Assembly: GCA_003501385.1 (NCBI GenBank)
Contig: DNPN01000250.1
Span: 13,415 to 25,924 of the forward strand
Reading direction: 5' to 3'
DNA: 12,510 nucleotides
Origin: Rhizobium sp.
Lineage (GTDB): Bacteria; Pseudomonadota; Alphaproteobacteria; Rhizobiales; Rhizobiaceae
The translations under genes and the position numbers were made by a program. Of this stretch, positions 1-5,487 are shown in pieces. Within the stretch, counting starts at the first letter, position 1, and each line of letters opens with the position of its first letter. Under the pieces are notes generated by a model. It saw only the letters and a list, made by a program, of their open reading frames with translations, did not search any database and was not told the DNA's origin.

Positions 1-1
1 C

Positions 2-760
2 GGAACGCCGGCCTTCTTCGTCCATCCCGTGGAGGCCAATCACGGCGACCTCGGGATGATCACCCCGCATGATGCCATCATCGCCTTGTCCTGGAGCGGC
101 GAAAGCACCGAATTGCAGGGGATCATCGCCTATTCCCGCCGCTTCTGCATTCCGCTGATCGCGGTGACGTCGGGGGGCAATTCGACGCTGGCCCGGGCCG
201 CCGACATCGTGCTCTGCCTGCCCAAATCGCAGGAAGCCTGCCCGCATGGCCTCGCGCCGACGACATCGGCAATGATGCAGATGGCGATCGGCGACGCGCT
301 GGCGGTGGCGCTGCTCGAGGCGCGCGGCTTTTCCGCGATCGATTTCCGCACCTTCCATCCCGGCGGCAAGCTTGGCGCCGTTCTATCGCATGTCAAGAGC
401 GTCATGCACACCGGCGACCGCGTGCCGCTGGTGGTCAAGGGCACGTCGATGCCGGACGCGGTGCTGGTGCTTTCACGCAAGCGTTTCGGCTGCGTCGGTG
501 TGGTCGATGAAGACGGCCGGCTTTGCGGCATCGTCACCGAGGGCGACATGGCGCGCAACCTTGCCCGCGATCTTTCGGTTCTCAATGTCGATGACGTCAT
601 GACGCCGGATCCGAAGACGATCAAGGAAACGGCTCTTGCCTCCAGCGCGATGGCGCTGCTCGAGCAGCACAATATCTCGGCCTTGATCGTGGTCGACGAG
701 GACAAGCTGCCCGTCGGCATTGTTCATTTCCACGATCTGCTCAGGATCGGGATCGCCTGA
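2..760 (+). CDS. kdsD: Arabinose-5-phosphate isomerase KdsD (KpsF/GutQ family), 5' end outside the window
   Basis: The enzyme converts D-ribulose 5-phosphate to D-arabinose 5-phosphate, the first step of Kdo synthesis for lipopolysaccharide, in the cytoplasm. The reading frame is open from the window edge and the first residues (GTPAFFVHPVEANHGDLGMI) already match the middle of the SIS domain, so the GTG at 29 is not the start. About 252 of the usual ~330 residues are visible. The SIS domain runs to roughly visible residue 130 and includes the sugar-phosphate loop SWSGES and the family motif FHPGGKLG, whose His (visible residue ~119) corresponds to the catalytic His of E. coli KdsD. Two CBS domains follow (~134-190 and ~198-252), the usual regulatory tail. 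The gene ends in TGA and is followed 26 bases later by a palindromic terminator. Its G+C content is clearly higher than that of most of the window. GutQ-type paralogues are the only alternative; the reaction would be the same. Confidence 0.93.
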   Translation, partial: GTPAFFVHPVEANHGDLGMITPHDAIIALSWSGESTELQGIIAYSRRFCIPLIAVTSGGNSTLARAADIVLCLPKSQEACPHGLAPTTSAMMQMAIGDALAVALLEARGFSAIDFRTFHPGGKLGAVLSHVKSVMHTGDRVPLVVKGTSMPDAVLVLSRKRFGCVGVVDEDGRLCGIVTEGDMARNLARDLSVLNVDDVMTPDPKTIKETALASSAMALLEQHNISALIVVDEDKLPVGIVHFHDLLRIGIA

Positions 761-786
761 AGCGGGACAGCCAGACGAATATGCAG

Positions 787-811
787 AAGGCCGGGATATC
801 CCGGCCTTTTT
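787..811 (+). terminator. Rho-independent terminator of kdsD
   Basis: A perfect 22-base palindrome (787-808; half-site AAGGCCGGGAT, centre between 797 and 798) begins 26 bases after the kdsD stop and runs into TTTTT (807-811). As RNA it folds into a GC-rich stem with a very small loop. There is no T-run on the other side, so it should serve kdsD on the + strand rather than nfeD on the - strand. Confidence 0.75.
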
Positions 812-830
812 CCATTCCAAGGCCAGAGCT

Positions 831-1292
831 CTATAGTGCCTCGACCCTGAGGTCGCTGCCATTGCTGCCGGTGACTTTCACGCGGGTGCCGGCCGGCAGG
901 TCGGGGCCCTCGACCATCCACATCGTGTCGCCGATGCGGACGCGGCCATGGCCGTTGAGGATCGGCTCGATCAGGTCGGCGGTGCGGCCGACCAGGCTGT
1001 CGGCGCGGCGGTTGAGCAGCGGTTCCTCCGAGCGGTTGCCAGAGCGCAGGAGCCAGTTGCGGCCGCCAAACACGCTGAGCGTCGACAGGGCGGCAAAGAC
1101 CAGCCACTGGATTTCCCAGCTCCACCAGGAGGTTTCCCAGAGCAGATTGGAAAACAGGCCGGTGACCAGGCCGGCAAGCCCGATCCACACCAGGAAATTG
1201 CCCGGCACCAGGATTTCGGCGACCAGCAGGGCGGCTCCGAAGATCCACCAGGACCATGGTCCCAGTTCCTTGGCGAGTTGGACGATCATCAT
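831..1292 (-). CDS. NfeD family membrane protein, partner of the SPFH protein
   Basis: This 153-residue protein has the layout of short NfeD proteins. Hydrophobic segments lie at ~13-47 (WWIFGAALLVAEILVPGNFL and the following stretch) and ~60-80, followed by a soluble C-terminal domain (~95-153) typical of the NfeD OB fold, with GRTADLIEPI and a closing VTGSNGSDLRVEAL. NfeD proteins are encoded next to stomatin/prohibitin-like proteins and are thought to work with them in membrane microdomains; the molecular activity is not known. Its ATG overlaps the stop codon of the upstream SPFH gene (ATGA, 1289-1292), so the two are almost certainly translationally coupled. The next codon is also ATG, so initiation could shift by one residue. 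The gene converges with kdsD, and I see no clear terminator for it. Confidence 0.88.
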   Translation of the reverse strand: MMIVQLAKELGPWSWWIFGAALLVAEILVPGNFLVWIGLAGLVTGLFSNLLWETSWWSWEIQWLVFAALSTLSVFGGRNWLLRSGNRSEEPLLNRRADSLVGRTADLIEPILNGHGRVRIGDTMWMVEGPDLPAGTRVKVTGSNGSDLRVEAL

Positions 1293-2293
1293 GTGTTGCT
1301 CGGGTCGGGCCTGGCGAAGGGATTGGCCGCCGGTGTCGTGCGGACGGCGGGACGCGGCGCGGTCGGCGTCGGATCATCCTTGTCGCCGAATACCTCTCGC
1401 GCGATGGCGCCGATGCCGCCGAGCGAGCCGATCAGCGAGGCGGCCTCGAACGGCATCAGCACGATCTTGGAATTGCTGGCGGAGCCGATGGCGCTCAGCG
1501 CCTCGGTGTATTTCTGAGCGACGAAATAGTTGATCGCCTGGACATTGCCGGCGGCGATCGCCTCGGAGACAACGCGAGTCGCCTTGGCCTCGGCCTCGGC
1601 CATGCGCTCGCGCGCCTCGGCCTCGCGAAAAGCCGCTTCCCGCTCGCCTTCGGCTTTCAGGATCGCGGCCTGCTTGGCGCCCTCGGCCTTGAGGATCTGG
1701 GCGTTGCGGAAGCCTTCGGCTTCCAGCACCTGGGCGCGTTTTTCGCGCTCGGCCTTCATCTGCCGGCCCATGGCAGCAACCAGATCGGTTGGTGGCTGAA
1801 TATCCTTGATTTCGACGCGCGTCACTTTGATACCCCATGGGCGAACGGCCTCATCCACCACCCGCAACAGCCGCTCGTTGATCACTTCGCGGTTGGATAA
1901 AAGCTCGTCAAGGTCCATCGAGCCCATCACCGAGCGGATGTTTGTCATGGTCAGGTTGAGAATGGCATTCTGCAGATTAGAGACCTGATAGGCCGCTTCA
2001 GCGGCATTCAACACCTGATAAAACGCCACCGCATCGGCAGAAACGCTGGCATTGTCCTTGGTAATGACCTCCTGCGTCGGGACCGCCAGCACTTGCTCCA
2101 TCACGTTCATTTTCGAGCCAATGGTTTCCACAAACGGGGTGATGATGTTCAACCCCGGCTCCAGTGTGCGGGTATAACGGCCAAAGCGCTCAATGGTGTA
2201 GCGATAGCCTTGGGGAACGGTTTTGATCCCGGCCAGCAGCACAAGAATAACGAAACCCACAAGAGCAACAACAAGGATATCAAAGCCAGTCAT
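1289..2293 (-). CDS. qmcA: SPFH/Band 7 (stomatin-like) membrane protein, QmcA type
   Basis: This 334-residue protein has one N-terminal membrane segment (~5-25, ILVVALVGFVILVLLAG), the Band 7/SPFH domain (~26-195, with VPQGYRYTIERFGRYTRTLEPG and the conserved WGIKVTRVEIKDI), and an Ala/Glu/Lys-rich coiled coil (~200-265) built of repeated A-E-G-x-(K/R) units. It then has the family's NYFVAQKYTEAL stretch and a Pro/Thr-rich tail. It scaffolds membrane microdomains; with NfeD it forms the classical stomatin/NfeD pair. I chose the ATG at 2293 because the membrane segment begins there and GGGGA lies about 7 bases upstream on the - strand. Extending to the ATG at 2416 would translate the inverted repeat at 2344-2385 into a Pro/Gly-rich segment unlike the family. 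G+C is high in the 3' half of the gene and drops sharply towards its 5' half, from about position 1780 upward. Confidence 0.9.
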   Translation of the reverse strand: MTGFDILVVALVGFVILVLLAGIKTVPQGYRYTIERFGRYTRTLEPGLNIITPFVETIGSKMNVMEQVLAVPTQEVITKDNASVSADAVAFYQVLNAAEAAYQVSNLQNAILNLTMTNIRSVMGSMDLDELLSNREVINERLLRVVDEAVRPWGIKVTRVEIKDIQPPTDLVAAMGRQMKAEREKRAQVLEAEGFRNAQILKAEGAKQAAILKAEGEREAAFREAEARERMAEAEAKATRVVSEAIAAGNVQAINYFVAQKYTEALSAIGSASNSKIVLMPFEAASLIGSLGGIGAIAREVFGDKDDPTPTAPRPAVRTTPAANPFARPDPSNT

Positions 2294-2343
2294 GTTCTTC
2301 CCCAACCCTAATACTGTTTTAAGACGCTGAAATCTCAAAAAGA

Positions 2344-2385
2344 CCCCTCCCCAACCCTCCCCACAAGGGGAGGGTTGGGGAGGGG
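2344..2385. repeat. Perfect 19-bp G/C-skewed inverted repeat with 4-base loop
   Basis: The arms 2344-2362 (CCCCTCCCCAACCCTCCCC) and 2367-2385 are perfectly complementary and enclose the loop ACAA. One strand is almost pure pyrimidine in the first arm and almost pure purine in the second. It lies 51 bases upstream of the qmcA start. C/G-only intergenic palindromes of this look, often mis-translated as SPCGEGWGG-like peptides, are familiar from rhizobial genomes as dispersed repeats; that family assignment is from memory. There is no T-run, so it is not an intrinsic terminator. The 5' leader of qmcA mRNA could contain it if transcription starts upstream. Confidence 0.85.
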
Positions 2386-2565
2386 AATCTTCAGCGCCCA
2401 AAAGCGGGTGCCGCATCTTAACAATCTATTTCTTTATATAGGTATCCGCCCCTCCGCTTACCAGAGCATTGCCCCTGTACGCGACTTTTCAACCGAGTTG
2501 GACGATTACCCGTTTGGGTAGGTTCCATCCAGCGGGTATTTCCACTAAGAGAGCCACGGTTTTCA

Positions 2566-2599
2566 CCACCGGTCGCAGCCTACCCGGATAAAACAAGGA
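2566..2599 (+). promoter_or_regulatory. preQ1-I riboswitch in the queC leader, including the Shine-Dalgarno sequence
   Basis: The stretch just before queC matches the preQ1 class I aptamer. Helix P1 is CCGG (2569-2572) with CCGG (2584-2587). Loop L1 is TCGCAG (2573-2578), giving GGTCGCAG together with the end of P1. The C at 2583, just before the P1 3' strand, sits where the ligand-pairing C is expected. The A-rich tail ATAAAACAAGGA (2588-2599) follows. GGTCGCAG and AAAACAAGG are the same as in the Thermoanaerobacter tengcongensis preQ1-I aptamer as I remember it. The tail AAGG is also the queC Shine-Dalgarno sequence, so preQ1-stabilised pseudoknotting would hide it: a translational OFF switch. 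P1 is short (4 bp), which is the weakest point. Confidence 0.85.
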
Positions 2600-2607
2600 T
2601 TAGAACC

Positions 2608-3315
2608 ATGAAGACACTCGTCGTCTGCTCTGGCGGACTGGACTCGGTTTCGCTCGCCTATAAAATCGCAAGCGAACAGGAATTGATTGGCCTGCTCTCG
2701 TTTGATTACGGCCAACGCCACAAGAAGGAGCTGGAATTTGCCGCCCGCGCGGCTGCAGCTCTTGGCGTACCTCATCAAATCATTGATATCACCACCATTG
2801 GCAAGAGTCTGACCGGCTCGGCACTGACCGATGATCTCGATGTGCCCGATGGTCATTACGCCGAAGACACGATGAAAATCACCGTGGTGCCAAACCGCAA
2901 TGCCATCATGCTGGCCATTGCCTTTGGCGTGGCTGCGGCGCGCAAGGCCGATGCCGTGGCTGTGGCCGTGCATGGTGGCGATCACTTTATCTATCCCGAT
3001 TGCCGCCCTGGCTTTATCGACGCCTTCCAGACCATGCAAAACCATGCCTTGGACGGCTACGCCGATGTCAAGCTGCTCTCGCCTTTCGTGATGGTGCCCA
3101 AATCCGCGATTGTGACGGAAGGGGCCAAACACGGCACGCCCTTTGCGGATACATGGTCCTGCTACAAGGGTGGCCAGCGCCATTGTGGCCGCTGCGGCAC
3201 CTGTGTGGAGCGGCGCGAGGCTTTTCATTTGGCTGGTGTGGTTGATCCGACCGAGTATGAAGACCCGGATTTCTGGCGTTCCGTGACCTCGGATTTCAAA
3301 GCCGAGGAGGTGTGA
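2608..3315 (+). CDS. queC: 7-cyano-7-deazaguanine (preQ0) synthase QueC
   Basis: QueC converts 7-carboxy-7-deazaguanine to preQ0 using ATP and ammonia, the step before reduction to preQ1 in queuosine synthesis. The 235 residues are the usual length. The PP-loop SGGLDS is at 8-13, FDYGQRHKKE at 32-41, the conserved VVPNRN at 93-98, HGGDH near 122-126 and YPDCRPGF at 129-136. The zinc ligands are C185, C193, C196 and C199 in CYKGGQRHCGRCGTC. The ATG at 2608 is preceded by AAGGA (2595-2599) at 8 bases, which is part of the preQ1-I riboswitch, so the start is secure and translation is probably repressed by preQ1. It is the first gene of an operon with the queD remnant (2 bases downstream) and queE. 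A GAGGAGGT sequence inside its last codons serves the next reading frame. Confidence 0.97.
   Translation: MKTLVVCSGGLDSVSLAYKIASEQELIGLLSFDYGQRHKKELEFAARAAAALGVPHQIIDITTIGKSLTGSALTDDLDVPDGHYAEDTMKITVVPNRNAIMLAIAFGVAAARKADAVAVAVHGGDHFIYPDCRPGFIDAFQTMQNHALDGYADVKLLSPFVMVPKSAIVTEGAKHGTPFADTWSCYKGGQRHCGRCGTCVERREAFHLAGVVDPTEYEDPDFWRSVTSDFKAEEV
3304..3311 (+). promoter_or_regulatory. Strong ribosome binding site retained in front of the queD remnant
   Basis: GAGGAGGT inside the last codons of queC lies 6 bases before the ATG at 3318. It is one of the strongest Shine-Dalgarno matches in the window and fixes the start of the queD remnant. Its survival suggests either a recent deletion or a remaining role in coupled translation of queE. 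Confidence 0.7.
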
Positions 3316-3317
3316 TC

Positions 3318-3434
3318 ATGGATCGCATCACCAAGGAATTTTGCGTTTACGATGGGTGCAAGGCACAGTTAGCAGGTCCGGCGGCGGCGGAGGGCAGCGA
3401 AACGCAAAAGACCTTGGCAGAGTATCGCCCGTGA
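3318..3434 (+). pseudogene. queD: Internal-deletion remnant of queD (6-carboxytetrahydropterin synthase)
   Basis: This 38-codon reading frame sits where queD normally stands between queC and queE. Its first residues MDRITKEF match the QueD N-terminus (family form: xxRITKEFHFSASH). The last 30 residues, from CVYDGCKAQL to SETQKTLAEYRP, line up without gaps with the QueD C-terminus as I remember it (FDWCK...VSETPKTWAEYRP). About 80 of ~118 residues are missing in frame, including the zinc-binding histidines and the catalytic Cys, so it cannot be an active enzyme. Two conserved Trp positions read Gly and Leu and a conserved Pro reads Gln, consistent with relaxed selection. A strong Shine-Dalgarno sequence (GAGGAGGT, 3304-3311) and the ATG remain, and its stop overlaps a possible queE GTG start (GTGA, 3431-3434), so its translation may still couple queC to queE. 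Confidence 0.8.
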
Positions 3435-3439
3435 GTGCG

Positions 3440-4168
3440 ATGAAAATCCGTGTGAGCGAGATTTTTGGTCCCACCATTCAGGGAGAGGGGGTTGTGATCG
3501 GCCAACCCACTGTGTTCGTGCGCACGGGTGGCTGCGATTATCGGTGCAGCTGGTGCGATAGTCTGCATGCCGTGGATAGCCAGTTTCGCGATGACTGGAT
3601 GCCGATGAGCGTTGATGAGATCTGGTCTAAGGTGGACACCCTCTCGGGTGGTGTGCCTTTGATGGTGTCGCTGTCCGGCGGCAATCCGGCCATTCAGCCA
3701 TTGGGGGAACTGATCGCCCATGGCCATCAGCGCGGCTATCGCTTTGCGCTGGAAACCCAAGGCTCGATTGCGCGGAACTGGTTTGCCGATCTCGATGTGC
3801 TGGTGCTATCGCCCAAGCCGCCCTCTAGCGGTATGGAGACCGATTGGGCTGTACTGGCTGACTGTCTTGAGATGGCCACGGGATCGGATAAAGGCCCGAC
3901 CACGGTGCTTAAATTCATTGTGTTTGATGAGGCGGATTATCTTTACGCCAAGGCGGCCAGCGCAAGGCATCCGCATCTGCCTGTTTATCTTCAGCCTGGT
4001 AATCACACCCCGCCACCGCCAGACGATGATGATGCCGTGATTGATATGGGTGGTATCATCACCCGCATGCATTGGCTGGTGGAGCGGGTGATGCAGGATC
4101 GCTGGTTTGCGGCCACCGTGTTGCCGCAGCTGCATGTGCTGCTCTGGGGCAATCAGCGCGGCGTGTAA
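3440..4168 (+). CDS. queE: 7-carboxy-7-deazaguanine synthase QueE (radical SAM)
   Basis: QueE rearranges 6-carboxytetrahydropterin (the QueD product) to 7-carboxy-7-deazaguanine, the substrate of QueC. The 242-residue protein starts MKIRVSEIFGPTIQGEG, a family signature. The radical-SAM cluster motif is C32-x3-C36-x2-C39 (CDYRCSWC). The SAM-binding SLSGGNPA lies at 78-84, ETQGS at 105-109 and LSPKPPSSGM at 123-132. All expected motifs are intact. The start is uncertain between ATG 3440 and an in-frame GTG at 3431, which would add MSA and overlap the queD-remnant stop as GTGA; neither has a strong Shine-Dalgarno sequence of its own, which fits coupling to upstream translation. Because the local QueD is broken, QueE depends on a substrate made elsewhere. 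A Pro/Asp-rich insert (PPPPDDDDA) lies near residue 195-203. Confidence 0.96.
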   Translation: MKIRVSEIFGPTIQGEGVVIGQPTVFVRTGGCDYRCSWCDSLHAVDSQFRDDWMPMSVDEIWSKVDTLSGGVPLMVSLSGGNPAIQPLGELIAHGHQRGYRFALETQGSIARNWFADLDVLVLSPKPPSSGMETDWAVLADCLEMATGSDKGPTTVLKFIVFDEADYLYAKAASARHPHLPVYLQPGNHTPPPPDDDDAVIDMGGIITRMHWLVERVMQDRWFAATVLPQLHVLLWGNQRGV

Positions 4169-4263
4169 GCGCGCGAGAAGACACGCATTGAAATTTTCCA
4201 AACATCTGTCAGTTTGGCTTTGGTTGAGGAGCCAAGAATGCTGAATTTGGAGGATATTTCTTT

Positions 4264-5421
4264 ATGCGTTTGCTTTTTTCCCTTCTGGTTGCGGCGGGTT
4301 GCGCCGTGAGTGTGCCTGCCGTTGCCCTTGATTTTCCGGCTTCGCCGCCTGCGGATCGTCCGTTGAATGGGTATGTCACCGGTGTCGAGGCGGATGGGTC
4401 CATCACCTTTCGGCTCTATGCCCCTTCTGCCAAGGCGGTGTCGGTCGTTCTGGGTGCGCGTGATCCCATCGCCCTGCAACGTGCTGATAACGGGGTGTGG
4501 AGCGCCAAAACCGAGCCACTGAAACCCAATCTTTATGAGTATTATTTCAACATTGATGGGTTTCGCAGCATTGATACCGGCACCAATGCGCCAAAGCCGC
4601 AGCGGCAGGTCAACACCAGCCTCATTCTGGTGCCGGGCAGTATTCTCGACACCCGCAACGTTCCCCACGGCGATCTGAGACTGGTGACCTTGCATTCCAA
4701 GGCGTTGAAATCCGAGCGGCAAATGTATGTTTACACGCCGCCGGGTTATGATCAGGGATCAAAGCGGCTGCCGGTTCTCTATCTTTATCATGGGTTTGGT
4801 GACACCGCTGCATCCTGGGTCACACAAGGGCGTGCGCCGCAAATCCTCGACAATCTCCTGGCCGAAAAAAAGATCCGGCCGATGATTGTTGTCATTCCGG
4901 ACACGGAAACCGATATACCCGAGGCCATTGCCGAAAATGTTGCGGGGTCTGAGCGCCGCAAGACGTTTTACCCTGTTAATGCCGAGGCTGCGGATCGAGA
5001 ACTGATCGAAGACCTCATTCCCTATATGAATGATCATTACCGGGTGCGCCGTCATGCCGATGGCCGTGCGGTGGCCGGGCTTTCTCAAGGTGGCTATCAG
5101 GCTTTGGTCTCCGGCCTCTCGCATCTGGGAACATTCGGCTGGGTTGCCACGTTCAGCGGCGTATCGACCACCACCGTGCCAAACAAGGCGGTGGAGGCGG
5201 CGTTGAATGATCCGGCCAAACTTAACAGGGTGCTGCGCAACTTCACCGTCACCGTCGGCTCAAAGGATCAAGTCACGGGTAAGGATATTGCCGGGCTGAA
5301 GGCTATTCTGGACGAGAAGAAGATCAAACACGAATATCATGAATATCCGGGGCTTCAGCATGAGATGGATGTGTGGCGACCATCGCTGATTGCCTTTTTA
5401 CAGACAGTCTTCCAGAAATAA
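4264..5421 (+). CDS. Secreted alpha/beta-hydrolase esterase with N-terminal CBM48-like domain
   Basis: This 385-residue protein has a signal peptide (1-21, cleavage probable after AVA), a beta-sandwich of the isoamylase-N/CBM48 type (~34-105, TFRLYAPSAKAVSVVLG and YEYYFNIDGF), and an esterase-D/feruloyl-esterase-like domain (~135-385). Visible hydrolase parts are the oxyanion region YLYHGFGD (173-180), the nucleophile elbow GLSQGG with Ser274, a probable catalytic Asp335 (VGSKD) and His366 (GLQHE). Such E-set plus esterase proteins include enterochelin-esterase-like and polysaccharide-acetyl/feruloyl esterases of family CE1; which ester is cut cannot be told here. A strong GGAGGA (4249-4254) lies 9 bases before the ATG. 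The gene follows queE by 95 bases and may be transcribed separately. Only weak small inverted repeats (4161-4186 and 4198-4217) lie between them. It converges with the chemoreceptor gene. Confidence 0.85.
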   Translation: MRLLFSLLVAAGCAVSVPAVALDFPASPPADRPLNGYVTGVEADGSITFRLYAPSAKAVSVVLGARDPIALQRADNGVWSAKTEPLKPNLYEYYFNIDGFRSIDTGTNAPKPQRQVNTSLILVPGSILDTRNVPHGDLRLVTLHSKALKSERQMYVYTPPGYDQGSKRLPVLYLYHGFGDTAASWVTQGRAPQILDNLLAEKKIRPMIVVIPDTETDIPEAIAENVAGSERRKTFYPVNAEAADRELIEDLIPYMNDHYRVRRHADGRAVAGLSQGGYQALVSGLSHLGTFGWVATFSGVSTTTVPNKAVEAALNDPAKLNRVLRNFTVTVGSKDQVTGKDIAGLKAILDEKKIKHEYHEYPGLQHEMDVWRPSLIAFLQTVFQK

Positions 5422-5431
5422 GAACACGATA

Positions 5432-5472
5432 CGAAAATGCCTCCCCCTTGCGCGAATGGCGCAGGGGGAGGC
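5432..5472 (-). terminator. Hairpin between the convergent esterase and chemoreceptor genes
   Basis: The arms at 5439-5453 (GCCTCCCCCTTGCGC) and 5459-5472 (GCGCAGGGGGAGGC) pair over 14 bp with a single bulged T and a 5-base loop. On the - strand the stem is followed by ATTTTCG, giving a plausible intrinsic terminator 16 bases after the chemoreceptor stop. On the + strand there is no T-run, although the hairpin stands 18 bases past the esterase stop. The CCTCCCC/GGGGAGG core resembles the repeat at 2344-2385, so it may be a repeat element reused as a terminator. Confidence 0.65.
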
Positions 5473-5487
5473 GCCGTGTACCAAACC

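Noticed and set aside
787..808. Terminator for nfeD on the - strand
   Set aside because: The palindrome is followed by CTGCATA on the - strand with no T-run, so only the kdsD direction is supported.
2294..2416. Upstream extension of the qmcA-like gene to ATG 2416
   Set aside because: The extension translates the inverted repeat into a Pro/Gly-rich stretch and lies before the N-terminal membrane segment; ATG 2293 has a Shine-Dalgarno sequence.
4161..4217. Terminator between queE and the esterase
   Set aside because: Two 6-bp inverted repeats (GCGTGT/ACACGC and CCAAAC/GTTTGG) are present but neither has a strong stem with a T-run.
4238..4309. 23-codon frame with GAGGAG overlapping the esterase start in another frame
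   Set aside because: It has a fair ribosome site, but the product (MLNLEDISLCVCFFPFWLRR...) largely follows the shifted signal-peptide codons of the esterase, so it is most likely incidental.
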